Position numbers and translations under genes: made by a program. The notes under the pieces were generated by a model. It was given only the letters and a program-made list of their open reading frames with translations. It had not been told where the DNA came from and ran no database searches. From Ampelomyces quisqualis (lineage: Eukaryota; Ascomycota; Dothideomycetes; Pleosporales; Phaeosphaeriaceae): a stretch of DNA of 64,000 nucleotides. The stretch spans positions 1,860,001-1,924,000 of the forward strand of contig JAGTXZ010000003.1 in NCBI GenBank assembly GCA_018398575.1, given 5' to 3'. Shown here piece by piece: positions 10,177 through 21,946 of the stretch (its first letter is position 1; each line of letters starts with the position of its first letter).

Positions 10177-13100
10177 ATGGCTTCCGACTATGTCTCTGAC
10201 AACGAAGGCTTCATTGCAAAATTCCCGCTGCCTTCACCGGTTGACACTCCTTATCACTCGGTATCGCGACGGACTTCATGTTATGGCACACCGGGGAGCG
10301 AGATGCTCATTTCGCCGGCTCCATTCCCCCCTGAGCATTCTATGAGCGCGGAAGATGCAGCGAATAATGAGAATATTTCGGTACTGGATCCACGGCGATT
10401 CACACCCACCCTACATGCGAATCTGGTGTCAGAGATTTTGAACCTTCGTCGGGAGCTGGACTCAAAGCATCGTCTGGTCGAAGATCTGGAAACCAACCTA
10501 CACACGGCGAGGAACGACAATGACTCGCTAGCACACCAGTTTTCAATGGCAGCTAAAGAAAGTCGGAACGCCAAACAGCAGCTACAAGTCTTTGAAAATG
10601 AGTCGTTGGCTGCCTTGGAAGAGATTGCTGGGGAGAGGGACAAGATGAAGGAGGTTAATGCAGGTCTAAGGGAAAAACTTGAGGCCGCTCAGAAGAAGTC
10701 GCGGAGCCAGGAAGAAGATTCAACTCGGGTCCATAACATGTGGGCGCGAGAGAAAGAAGCCTGGACAGGAGAGAAGCTGGCATTGGAACGCCGAATCCAT
10801 TCTTCAGATACTCGCCTGAAGATAGTTTTGGACGAGATTGCGCTGCAAGAAGCTGCGCGAGACGAAGCTGGCGCAGAAAGTGAGGGTGATGATGTGGTGC
10901 GCGACGTTGGGCTTGGGCCTGAGAGCGACACAGCTAGCATTCGTTCTTCTCCTCAACGAAGGTCTTCCACTCGACTCGGCCGCCATTCACGCAACCGCAG
11001 TAATAGCAGCTATAGGAGTATGGGACGTATCGACCGAATGTCCTTAATGAGCATGGAAGGACACGGTCGGGTCAATGGTATTAGTTTGGCCGACGAACTT
11101 GTGTTCGATGAGGAGGACGAGGACCTGGAAGACTTGGAACTTGATTCTCATGACTTCCCCGAGAATGAAATGCGCGCCAGAAGGGCTCACGAATCGCGAC
11201 AATCAATGTATCCCGACGAGAAGGCAAAACGTATCCTTGGACTTAGCAGCGACCACCAGCAACTGAACAGGGATGATTCTTCACCGGAAGAAGAATCCGA
11301 GGCGCGAAAGACGTCATACGAAACCGTGCACTCATCTGCAAATTTAATCCCAAGGGACATTACTTTAGTCTTCCCACCGACACGGCCCGTATACATGGAT
11401 ACTGGAGTGCAGCCGTCTCCGCCGCCATCGCCCACGAAGCCTACCATGGCTGAAGCATCTTCTCAGACCGTCGAAATCTCTCTACAAAGCAAATGGAGCG
11501 AAGTGCTATCGACCAGTGCAGACATCGAAGCGAATCAACGGCGGAAACGCGTCTCTGCAGCTCGTGATACAAAGATTCCGCCGATCAGTGTAACCCTTGT
11601 ATCATCGTTGATGACATCGAGTTCAGTGCAGACAGTTGAGCAACCTTTGAGCCCACCAGCGACACCAAAAATTGCCTTTTCTACCGCTTCTGTTTCCCTT
11701 TCGCCTCCTTTGGAAATAGCGTCAACGCAAACAAAGCTTCCGGAAGAGTCACGAGAAATACCACCAGAGCCCAAGAGGGCTCCACCACCAGCACCTATCT
11801 TGATTCCTTCGATCGCTATCCATGCACCCTCTTCAGCTCCGTCATCACCCAAGGAGCCGATTCTGCCTCCAGGAACGAAGACAGTTTCGACGCAGACGTC
11901 CGGAGATCTCTTCGCACACATGCATTCGTCTGGTATGCAGACCGAGCCTATCCGAATCGACCAGCGTTCTGTGAAGTTGCCTGCGCATTTGTCACCTTCA
12001 GTGGTCGGGTCAGAGCCCGGCACTTCCCAGCATGTTCCACAGACTCGTACTTCCGGTAGCATCAATGGGAAAGATTCGCATCATCCCAGCTCTAGCGACA
12101 TTGAGCATCCCAAGGCGAGGCTTTTGGAGCGTCAAGATTTGACCACTTTGCTCGAGAAGGCCGCGGACAGACCAGTGGAGAATCGCTATCCAGGGAACAA
12201 CGACAACGGACCTTTGTCCAAATACCACCACGCAGACATCCTGAATAGACCGTTCCGCACAAGCAGTCTGTTTGCAGGCTTCGACGGCCCTTCTTCCGAT
12301 GAGGAAGGCGACGATGTCGACCTTTGTGAGGACGAGTTCAAGGGTCAGCTATTCTCGACTCCTATGCTATCTTCTTGGAAATCCAAGAACGCCCGTCCAT
12401 TCAACCCTCCTACGCCAGTCCCTGAGGACAAAGAGGCGGTGCAATCATCTAACGTCTCGGAAGAGTTGACACTATCCAGCCAGATGACCTCAAAGCGAGA
12501 TTCTGTGGAGAAACCGGCCAAGGTTGGGAAGCCCGTGAGAAACTCCATGAGCCGTCAACCGAGCATTAGACGATCTGCCATGATTCAGAATGGCACGGCC
12601 ACTCACGTACGATCTCGCAGCCCCAGTATTGGTAGTCTTGGATCGAGCAACTACATACCGAAGCCACCTTTCCCAGTACCTACTCGCTCTAGCTCTCGTA
12701 ATAGGCCTTTCAGCAAGGGTGAGGGCTCCCAAAGCCCAACACCTCGTAACAGTGGTAGCTTTGCTGGTCGACGTCCGTATAGCGTCAAACACCAGCGCAA
12801 GGACAGTCTGCGAAAGGTGCGATCAGCAGCCCCTGTTGCGAAGCCCAACAGGTCGAGAAGCAGATCACCCACACTTCCTGTCACGCCCAGCGTGGCTGAT
12901 TCTATGTCTATTCCACCATTGCCTAGCGATGTTGTCAGTGCTAGTGGATTGGGGCATCGTCACCAGCACTCGAATACTACAGTTTGGACTGCCAATGGTT
13001 CAGTCAACACATCTGCCAGTCAGAGTAGCGTTGTCGATGCCATTGCTGCATCCATGATTGGCGAGTTCATGTGGAAGTACGTTCGTAAGAGAAAGGCTTT

Positions 13101-14201
13101 TGGCGGTCCAGAGGCATCTGCAGATGTAGCTCGCGCGGCCGAGGAGGCCTCTTTAGCCTCCCATGGCGTGCGACATAAGAGATGGGTTTGGATATCGCCA
13201 TACGAAAGGGCGATCTTGTGGAGCAGCAAGCAGCCGACTTCCGGTTCAGCTTTGATGGGCAAAAGTGGCCGCAAACGTGGGTACCCTCCCACTATTCCGA
13301 GATCATGATTAACATTTCTCTAGTGATCATTCAGTCAGTGCTTGATGTGGCCGACAATTGCCCTGCTCCGAAGAACGAGACCCTCTTCAATCGATCTATT
13401 CTCATCCTCACCCCTGCTCGAGCGCTCAAATTTACCACCACTTCATGCGAACGACACTACTTGTGGCTCACTGCCTTGTCTTTTTTAGCCCACTCCAACG
13501 CCGCCATTCCAGATCTAGCATCATTGCCACCTGTGCCGCCTCCAGCCATGGACGCGCCCACAGAGCCTGCGCAAGGAGCGACTCTCCGTCGCTCTCGCGT
13601 CCAAGACTCCGTCCGTCTCGCCAAAGGCAGAGCGAACCCCGCCATGCAGCGCTATGCATCACAAAACGACATGCAAACCGCCTTACCCTCCCTTGCCGGC
13701 TTCGACAGGCCCATCCCAGACTCTGCCAGCCCTCCAACCATCCCCCGCGGTCCCGCCCACGGCCGAAAGCGAAGCTCAACCGGACCAGGCGCACCCCCAC
13801 CCAACATCCCCTTCCGCAGCTTCTCCCACCAACACGTCGTCTCTTCGGCATACTCGAACGTGTCATCGGACATGTACAGCGCCGCCGCACCTTCCTCGGT
13901 GCCGTCGTCAGTATACAACCCCAACAGCGGTGTTGTCAGCTCCCGCACCTCGGAAGCCAGCACGTCGACGCACCGCCACTTCTTCGACACCATGGGCACC
14001 GTGCGGATGGAAGCATTCATCGACAATGCCCTCGGCGACCCAAAGCACGCCGGCAGCTACGCGGCACGCACACGCATGCACAGTCGCCGCCGCGAAAGCA
14101 GCCAGTGGAGCGCCAGCACGCGGGACCAACAGAATCGCACAGGCGGCTTCTTCAACGACTTTGGAGTACCAGGCAACAACGATCCATTCCGAGGCTTTTA
14201 A
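10177..14201 (+). CDS. apsA: Cortical dynein/nuclear-migration anchor ApsA/Num1 family
   Basis: Two exons (10177-13276, 13324-14201; 47-nt intron) give 1,325 residues. Residues about 85-225 form a heptad-rich coiled coil (SEILNLRRELDSKHRLVEDL). A long disordered Ser/Pro middle contains repeated QT-type motifs near residues 428, 484, 517, 573 and 588. The C-terminal PH domain lies at about 960-1100 and is split by the intron. It begins IGEFMWKYVRKRK, continues HKRWVWISPYERAILWSS, and after splicing reads IIQSVLDVAD ... NRSILILTPARALKFTT. This is the Num1/Mcp5/ApsA PH domain, which binds plasma-membrane phosphoinositides and holds dynein at the cortex during nuclear migration. The protein lacks the long tandem repeats of yeast Num1. 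The PH-family call is very secure; the dynein role is by homology. Confidence 0.92.
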
Positions 14202-14970
14202 CATGGCCGCACACACATACTCACAGGAGAAACTGTTTCGTTTGCTCAATCACTCACACTTTTCTTTGGACAACTTTTTTTTCTTTGCTTTGGTTCTCTA
14301 TCAAAAGCATCTTCGTTTGTTCTAACTGCTCGCTCGCTACAACACCGATACCCCTAGGGCTTCAGGCTAGAAGCGCAAAATCGATGCGCGCAAGTTTTCC
14401 ATGTACACATGGTGTTACCACAACTATTTGTAATATCCTGGTATACCGGCATACGCACTGAGCATGGCTGCACAATCACTCGTTATACCCACAATTTTTA
14501 CATAGTTTTTCCTCCTTTTTTTCCTTTCCAGTGCCATCTCATTCGCTTGAGCATGCGCGGGTTTTTTTCTTTGTTTCCTTTGTTTGTTCATTTAGCGGTA
14601 GGACTTGGCTAGGCGGTGGATTGGGGAGGAGTGTGTGCTGCGGAATCCAATTCGGGTGGATTTTGTCTTGCTGATGGAGATTTTACAGAGTCTTGTCTAC
14701 ACTACCTCATAGCGTTCCACAAGCGCATCTTGGCTGGAGCATGTTTGGGGAGGCAGTGCAGGAGAGGGAGAAGCGCCTCGACGAACTTGAGGGATGCATG
14801 ACGCATGGGTCCGAGAAGCGTTCTTCATGTTGGATGCGGAGGTGCATGGTTGAACTGCAGTGAGCGGTAATGTGCGCCGAAGATGGTGTCGGGAGCAGTT
14901 GTGAAGTGTGGTTAGTGTGACGAGTAGAGAGCATCCACTTGATTTGGACGAATCAGCGCGCGCGCCGAAA

Positions 14971-15127
14971 CAAGTGCATTGCAGAATCTAGATGTCCTTG
15001 GTTAATAGCTCGATGTGGTAAGACGTCACGCCCAAGTCTATGACACGTTACTTGGGGACGAACAAGTGCATTGCACAATATGGATGTCCTTGGCCAATAG
15101 CTCGATGCGGTGGGACGTCATGTGATG
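14971..15127 (+). repeat. Imperfect 92-bp-period direct duplication
   Basis: The block beginning CAAGTGCATTGCA at 14971 recurs at 15063 with scattered substitutions: TAGATGTCCTTGGTTAATAG versus TGGATGTCCTTGGCCAATAG, then CTCGATG-GGT and GACGTCA. It lies 195-350 bp upstream of the CorA start codon, so it duplicates part of a promoter. The second copy has CCAAT in place of TTAAT. Confidence 0.8.
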
Positions 15128-15189
15128 TCGTGGATACCGGTACGGAGATAGGCTGCATCGTGCCGGCGCTGGGACCCATTTCGACGTCA
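15022..15189 (+). promoter_or_regulatory. Three GACGTCA (CRE/ATF-like) words upstream of CorA
   Basis: GACGTCA occurs at 15022-15028, 15114-15120 and 15183-15189, ending 133 bp before the ATG. This is the core of the bZIP ATF/CREB site. Two copies arose through the 92-bp duplication; the third is independent. Binding is inferred, not shown. Confidence 0.45.
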
Positions 15190-15322
15190 CCGCGCATTAT
15201 CAACGCCAGCATGTCGGGTCTCTGATCCTCCTTCTCTACATACTCTGCCATATCCCTACATTGCGCCAGCCGCCAATCTTCCTTTCACCAGCCATTGTTA
15301 CTGCGCCGCGCGCACATCAGCC

Positions 15323-17865
15323 ATGGCGTCCTACGCAGAAGCTGCCGCCCCGAACACCTCGGACGGCCAGCCAGGCCCGTCAGGTTCTGGAGGCGCGGCA
15401 AAGAAGAAGAAGCACCGCGGCGGAGGGAGGAAGAAGAAGAAGAACAGGCGCGAGTCGTTTGCCCTGCCTTCAGAAATCGGCACGGGCGACATGAACGACG
15501 AGCGCCCCTCGCTGGCCAACGTGGGCGCAAACAGCCATTCAAGAGGCAGCACCAGCTTCTACCGCATGCACGGCAATCTCAGCAGCACGAGTCTCGAAAG
15601 CGAAGCCTTGCTCGACCACCGCGATCAGCCCACGATAAGAACTCGCCGCCCGAGCGTGCCCGTCACGCAGATATACCAGCCCCGCGCAAGCCAGCCATTC
15701 CTGCCCTCCCCGCAGCGCCTCGGCCGCCCGCGACTGTCGCATGCCCCCGACGCCTCGTACAGCGATGCTGACGAGGACGATGCAGACGACCGCACGCCGT
15801 TGATGAGCACATCGCAGAGAGACATCCGATCGGATGCCAACTATGGCGGTGCCAGTGCCTCCTCTGGCCGCCATCGTCGCTCTTCTGTGTCCAGCGGCAT
15901 GCACAAGCCTGACCTGTTCACCCAGCGCCACCACTCGCAAACGAACCTGCAAGACTACGATGTCAACAATCCTCCTTCTGTGCCCACGAGTCCCGTCATC
16001 AAGGCTACCAACGGACTCCACGATGTCATGCTTACTGAAGATCTGGCCCATTCTTCAGAGCGCAGCAGGTCTCGAGATGCTTTGATCCATGTAGAGGAGC
16101 GCGACGAGAGTACGTCGCCACCAGCCATCGGCGAGCTTCGTCGTCGAATGACCGCAAGTGCCATTGAGGATGTCTGCTTTCCACACGAGACAATGTCTGA
16201 GCTAGGCCACGAGGATTATCTAAACCCTCCGACAAAGGGCGAGCCTACCAGTCGACGACGGCGCCGACGATGGCCCGATCTCGACATCTTGGATACGTGG
16301 GCGCAGGAAGAGAAGGAGCAGCGGACCATGGAGGGCATGCGCATGCGAAAGGTCAGCGAGCCGCTCATGGTCGAAGGACGTCTGCGCCCCAGACAACGCG
16401 TCTGGCATCGCGAAGCAAGCGATGCTCCTTTCCGATTTACCTACTTCAACGAGACGTTTGACAACACCATACACAGTCAGACTATCAGCGAGCTTGTCCA
16501 GCCGGGACAGACGTTCAGGAATCTCTTCGTCCCAGATCCTGTTATCATCGAAGACAGCAGCGATGAAGACACTGATGAGGATGAAATGCTCCACTTGAAC
16601 ACAAACGGATACAATCCCCGTGCAGAGACACGATCACCATTCAAGATGGAATCTGGCGATCAGACACGATCCACCACACCGCGTCCTTCGGAGACTCCAA
16701 AGCCAGAAGAACAGAAAGCAAAGCGCTATGGGCCCCGTCCTGCTTGGTGGCTTGACGTCATGTCGCCCACGGAGACGGAGATGAAAGTGATTGCGAAGAC
16801 TTTTGGCATTCATCCCCTGACCACAGAGGACATTTTGATGCAGGAGCAGCGCGAAAAGGTGGAACTGTTCAAGCACTACTACTTCATCAACTACAGGACG
16901 TTTGAACAGGACGAGAACAGCGAAGACTACCTCGAACCGGTCAATCTCTATGTGGTGAATTTCCGAGAAGGTGTCATTAGCTTCCATTTCTCGCTTACGC
17001 CACATCCTGCCAATGTGCGTCGGCGCATTCGACAGCTGTCGGATTACCTTGTCTTGTCGCCCGATTGGATCTCGTACGCGATTATCGATGATATTACCGA
17101 CGCGTACGCACCTATGATCCAGAGGATCGAGGAAGAAGTCGATGATATTGACGATGCCATACTGCGCCTCCATTCGGACGAGGAAGAGCTGGAGAGTGAG
17201 AAGGCCAAGACGTACTCGTATAACAAGGCGCACTACGAGAAGAAAGCCGAGGCCAGCAAGGAGCAGGGAGAGAGCGGGCGCGACATGTTGCGACGTGTAG
17301 GCGAGTGCAGAAAGAAGGTTATGAGTCTTTACCGCTTGTTGGGCAACAAAGCCGATGTGATCAAGGGCTTTGCCAAGCGATGCAACGAGCAATGGGATAT
17401 TGCACCGCGCAACGAGATCGGCATGTACCTGGGAGATATCCAAGATCATATTGTGACCATGACTGGCAACCTGAGCCATTACGAGAAGTAAGGATGCGTG
17501 CAACAAGGGGTCGTGAGGGATTACTGACGACGTGTAGTCTGCTTTCTCGGGCCCACAGCAACTACCTTGCTCAAATCAACATCCGCATGAACGAGCGTCA
17601 AGAAAAGACATCGGACATTTTGGGCAAGCTTACGGTGCTGGGTACGATTGTGCTACCTATGAATGTGGTGACTGGTATTTGGGGCATGAATTGGTATGTG
17701 CAGACAAGTCGTAACAAGGGTTATTTTGGCGACTAACATGCGCAAAGCATCGTTCCAGGTCAAGACGTTGAGAATCTCAACTGGTTTTTTGCCATTACGG
17801 GCGGATTGGTGGCTTTTGGCGTGCTCTGCTATGTTGTTGCGAAGCGCGTTTACGGTATTGTCTAA
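15323..17865 (+). CDS. CorA-family Mg2+ transporter, Alr1/Mnr2 type
   Basis: Three exons (15323-17487, 17538-17693, 17748-17865) give 812 residues. The N-terminus has a lysine-rich block (KKKKHRGGGRKKKKNRR) typical of fungal Alr/Mnr2 proteins, followed by a disordered region. The soluble CorA domain starts near residue 470 (RPAWWLDVMSPTETEMKVIAKTFGIHPLTTEDI). Long helices follow (DDITDAYAPMIQRIEEEVDDIDDAI), then the pore helix and TM1 (ILGKLTVLGTIVLPMNVVTGIWGMN). The Gly-Met-Asn selectivity motif is intact, with intron 2 two bases downstream of its Asn codon. TM2 is WFFAITGGLVAFGVLCYVVA. The family carries Mg2+ across the plasma membrane (Alr1) or out of the vacuole (Mnr2); sequence alone does not decide between them. 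The promoter has a duplicated CRE-like site. Confidence 0.92.
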
Positions 17866-19159
17866 GGTCTGGACTCTGGAGGGGTACGGAGTATCTTGTT
17901 GCTTATGACGCACACTAGGCGTTGATTGGTTGGTAGCTTACATGCCGGTTGCTTGAGCGGGCTGCGGCACAGAGACGAGTATCACACTTGAAACATGATG
18001 TCGTTTGGCCGAGAGGGTCACCGGTCGAGTGGTGTTTGTGTTGCGTCATGTCTGTGACTTGCACCGGTGACTGTATTGTCCTGGTAGTCCTGATCCAAAA
18101 GCAGGCAGGAAAAAGTTTGCTCTCAAGCAACGAGCCGTGACACCAACGGGCGAATCATGCCTAGAGATGGCTCATTCCATTCGTGTATAATATACCGTAT
18201 AGGACCCATACCGAATATTGCATTTGGCTCGTATATTATACCGGAAGCTGCGGCTTCCGGGAGTGCACGGACTCAGATTTGCCCTGTTTTTGCCTGTTCT
18301 CTTCCGTAGTTCCGCAGCTTTGTTTGCCATCTCTTCCACGCCTGTATACCCATATATATCAACGTTTCTGGTGTTAACAAATATGCCTCCGCTGCCAGAT
18401 TTCAAATAGAGCAACGCAATTTGACAAGAACGCGTGGCGGAGGTGGAGGAGGAGTCTGACGAAGAAATCCTGGGTGCATAGATCCCAATCACCACCTGCC
18501 TATTATGGCTAGGCGTTTTTATGATATTCCATACCGAATATTCGGTACTCCGTATATTACCCCACTCCGAATACTCGTCAAGATCTCGTTTTATACGGAA
18601 TACTACCATCTCTAAGATTCATGCCTGCTGCGTACTTGTGCCAAGTGGTAGGTGTGTATAGGCACAGCAAGGTTGGCCCGGCTACGTTGGGCAGCTGGGC
18701 CGCACAAGTTTCCACGGCGTTCGCAGAGAGAATGGCTGGTCAGATGGTGCTCGCATGTCAGCCGCCACCTAGGAACTGGAGGTCCTCACCGCGTGCGGGG
18801 CTATGCTGCACTACTTAGCTTCGTGGAAAGGAGCCATGTGCGAGGTTAGCATGGCTAGCTTGTTGGAGCAGTCGTTCGCATGGCACTGCCCTGCACGACC
18901 ATGGACATGTCGAAGGACCCGTCGAGGGGTACCCGTGTAAAAAAACCACACGGTCTGCACACAGCCATCTCGGCGAGTGTGCTGGAGGTGACGTCACCGG
19001 ACTTGCTGCCTCAGCGCAGAACTGGGCAGCCGCCCGCACGCCCATAACCCAGCCGTCACGCTCCCCTACGTTTCTTCTTCTTCTTCCCCCGCTGTCCCCC
19101 GCTGTCCCCCTCCGTGCCCGCTGCCCAGTCCGGTCTTGTCTGCGCACCACAGCCCCGCC
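17866..19159. other. Intergenic region carrying a MITE
   Basis: The only structure is the 449-bp TA-flanked element at 18164-18612. The 250 bp before the next start codon are pyrimidine-rich, with TTCTTCTTCTTC and a CCCCCGCTGT direct repeat near 19080-19105. Confidence 0.5.
18164..18612. mobile_element. MITE-like element with TA target duplication (Tc1/mariner type)
   Basis: The ends are inverted: GAGATGG...ATTCC from the left, and the same from the right read on the other strand (GAGATGGTAGTATTCC). Both ends are flanked by TA (18162-18163 and 18613-18614), the duplication made by Tc1/mariner transposases. The interior is AT-rich and has further inverted pieces, including an 18-bp palindrome ATACCGAATATTCGGTAT near 18531-18548 and a related ATACCGAATAT near 18210. 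No transposase is encoded. One minus-strand frame (18172-18609, 145 codons) runs open from one terminus to the other, without recognisable homology. A single copy is seen in the window. Confidence 0.6.
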
Positions 19160-21946
19160 ATGTCGGCCATCTACAAGGAGCGCGAGCGCGAGCGCGAGTG
19201 GGACTCGTCCTCGCGCAGCGGCGGCCAGAGCTACACCACGGTGCGGCGCTACAAAGTCCCCGAGCACAGCCTGGAGCAGGATACGTACGAGTCGGAGATG
19301 CGCCTCGTCCACCGCGGGGGCCGCAGCGACTTGGACCGCGAGGTGCGCGAGTACCGCTACCAAGACCGCTCGCCGTCGCCGCGGGGCCGCGACACGCGCG
19401 AGTACCGCATCCAGCGCTCCGTCGTGGACCGCTCGCCCTCGCCCGCCGCCACTGTCCGCGAGATCCGCATAGCACGCGACTACGAGCGCGACGCGCCCCA
19501 GCGAGACGACCAGTACTCGCTGGAAAAGTACTCGCGGGACGTCGAGTACTTCCGCGAGCCCCCGCCCCCGCAACCCCAGCACGTTCCTCAGCCACCACAG
19601 CCCATCTACATTCGCAATGAAGCCCCGCAGCCCCAGCACATTCCTCAGCCACCACAGCCCATCTACATTCGCAATGAAGCCCCGCAGCAGATGCAGCCCA
19701 TCATCATTCGCGAGGAGGCCGCACAGCCCATCATCATCCGGGAGCGCGAGCCGGCCTACGAGCTGACGGAGCGCGCTGAAGTCCACCAGGAACGCCAGGT
19801 AGCCCGGCCGCGACACGAAGAGGACTACTACTACGAGAGGCGGGTAAAGGAAGTCGACCGAGGCGGCCGGCGCGAAGAGCGCTACATGGACGAGCGCGAG
19901 TACGGACGCGACCGCTATGCAGATAGAAACTACTACAGCGATGACGACGTCGTCTATGTGCACAAGGAAAAGGACACCTGGGGCAGCGAGACCAACACCA
20001 AACGCGATGTTGCCGCGGGCGCCCTGGCTGGTATTGCCGCGGGCCAGATAGTCCGGCATCACCGGAAGAGAAAGGGCGAGGCTGCTGGAGGGAGCATTGG
20101 CAATGCTCTCGGATACGGCACGCTCGGTGCCGTAAGTGCCGTCGCTCTCGACAAGTTCAACAACCGAGCCCGATCACGCTCCGTCTCTTCGGATCGCGGA
20201 CGACCGAGGGGGCACAGCCATGGCCGTGCACGAAGCAAGTCGAGGGTCAGGGAGATGGGCGCCCTGGCAGCCATTGCCGGTGTCGGTGCTCTTGCCTATG
20301 CGGCTGGACGCAAGAACAAGGACAAGGGTACCACCACGCTTGTCGAGGAAACCCACCGACACAGGTCGCGATCTAGGAGGTCGCATTCCAAGCGAGGACA
20401 CTCTAGAAGGGGGAGATCAAAGTCCGTCACCGTCATCGAGGAGACCAAGGGAGGCAGGTCTAGGTCTCGCAGCGGCAGCAGGCACATGGACCCCAAGCAT
20501 CGCAACAACCGGACAGCCCAAGTGGGCCTTGCGAGCGCCGCCGTTGCTGGACTGGTCTCACGTCGACGCAGCAAGTCTCGAAAGCGCGAAGGCAAACGGA
20601 GTCCCAGCCGTGTCCGACAGGGTGTACCGATTGCTGCCGCTGGTGTTGCTGGCGCAGCCGTCACCGGACTGTACGAAAAGCACAAGGCTAAGAAGGAGGC
20701 TAAAGCGCTTTCGCGATCGAGGTCGAGGTCAAGATCAAGGTCAGTGCTCTCCCGCCTTACGGGGCGCAGCCGTAGTCGGCGTGGAAGCACAGCAAGTGAA
20801 CCTGTGTTAGTAGAGTACGGTGGTGATCCCATTTACACCGACCCCTCGACGAGCAGCCGAGCGCGCGGCAGACGACGACGAGGGTCGTCCTCGTCGGAGG
20901 ATCGGCGACACGGTAGCCGCAGTCGAAGCCGGAGTAAGAGTCGAGCTCGCTCAGCGGTAGAAACAGCAGCCGTTGCAGGTGTTGCAGGGCTAGCTGCCCA
21001 CGAGGCAGCAAAACGACGAGATCGCAAGAAAGCTGAAAAGGAACGCGAGAAGCGACGTGAGTCTCCCTACGGCCATTATCGAAACTAGTGTACTGAGCCA
21101 TGGCCAGGCGACGAAGACTCGGCCTACTCTACTAGCAGCTATAGCTCTTACGACAGTCCCCGTTCTTCCACTGCACACACCAGCGACTCTCGTTTCTTCC
21201 CCGAGTCCAATTATTTCCCACCACCGCCAACAGTACCAGTAGAACAGCACACTGCACCATACCCTCCGTACAACCCAGCAGATTACCCACCACCACCCTC
21301 GACAACATTTGAACCAGGCCATCCATCAGGCTTCGTCCACGCACCCCATCCGCACGACGACTTGAACCCTGGAAATCCGTACGCACGCCCGGTCCCTCAA
21401 CACAATACATACTATGGTCAGCCCCGCCGTCCCGATGACAATGTGAGTGCTTCAGCCCCGCTAGCTTCAGGCAACTCGCACTCGTTTGCTACTGCGCGTG
21501 GTGGGTCCAGGCCGCTGCCTGCCCAGTCATTTGAGCCCACTAACACCCTCTCAGATGGTATAGTCACGCCTGAATCAGACGCTGAATCTCCGGTCGCGAG
21601 AAGCGAGCGCACTGTGCAGTTTGATTTGAATCCGATGGGACCGAGTAGGGAGACTAGTCCTGCGAGGAGCGAGGCGAGGGAGAGGAATACCGAGGATAGG
21701 CAAGACAACAAGCATGATGGTGAGCATAGACATGATGGACGGAGACGCAACGACGACGACAAACTGGATAGTAGGCACGAATCAGACGGCCATGGCAAGC
21801 GGCGGCATCGCGATCAAAGTCCTGGCTCCGATGCGTCTGACGAGACGATTGATTTGCCGCCGCGCTTTGACGACCAAGGGCGCACGAGGCCCGAGGATCC
21901 CATGGCGGACAAGTTGGAGAGCGTGTTGCTTAGCTTATTTCGATAA
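19160..21946 (+). CDS. DUF3824 Gly/Arg/Ser-rich protein
   Basis: Two exons (19160-21056, 21108-21946; 51-nt intron with branch-like TACTGAG) give 911 residues. The ATG at 19160 has a good context (CCCCGCCATG); an in-frame ATG at 19136 would add eight residues. The N-terminus is charged (YKERERERE, EYRYQDRSPSPRGRD). From about residue 275, small hydrophobic Ala/Gly helices (AAGALAGIAAGQIV, GALAAIAGVGALAYAAG) alternate with RS-repeat blocks (SRSRSRSRS). The second exon has the Pro/Tyr-rich SNYFPPPPTVPVE, YPPYNPADYPPP and NPGNPYARP segments characteristic of fungal DUF3824. Function is unknown; the glycine-helix repeats suggest membrane association. A 57-bp in-frame duplication (19 residues) lies at 19574-19687. 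Confidence 0.8.
19574..19687 (+). repeat. 57-bp in-frame tandem duplication inside DUF3824 gene
   Basis: Two adjacent units (19574-19630, 19631-19687) differ by one base (ACG/ACA, so GTT/ATT, Val to Ile). Each encodes 19 residues of the form PQHxPQPPQPIYIRNEAPQ. The near identity points to a recent duplication. Confidence 0.9.

Larger units (their letters stand above)
14202..15322. other. Intergenic region with CorA-gene promoter
   Basis: It holds the 3' end of the ApsA-like transcript (T-rich 14270-14590) and the promoter of the CorA gene. The promoter contains a 92-bp-period direct duplication and three GACGTCA words, described separately. Confidence 0.5.

Noticed and set aside
13277..13308. 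Stop codon ending the 1,043-codon ApsA frame
   Set aside because: Considered as truncation or frameshift inside the PH domain, but a 47-nt GTGGGT...CTCTAG intron restores the conserved domain.
13358..14461. 367-codon plus-strand frame rich in His/Arg/Pro
   Set aside because: Out-of-frame reading of ApsA exon 2; the PH-domain frame is the real one.
16634..17506. 290-codon minus-strand frame
   Set aside because: Antisense of the CorA transporter exon; hydrophobicity mirrors charged codons on the real strand.
18815..20062. 415-codon minus-strand frame rich in Val/Leu/Ala
   Set aside because: Antisense shadow of the Arg/Glu/Asp-rich DUF3824 gene, whose GC-rich codons leave the opposite frame open.
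21057..21107. In-frame stop at the end of the 650-codon DUF3824 frame
   Set aside because: A 51-nt intron removes it and joins to the conserved DUF3824 C-terminal part, so it is not a nonsense mutation.
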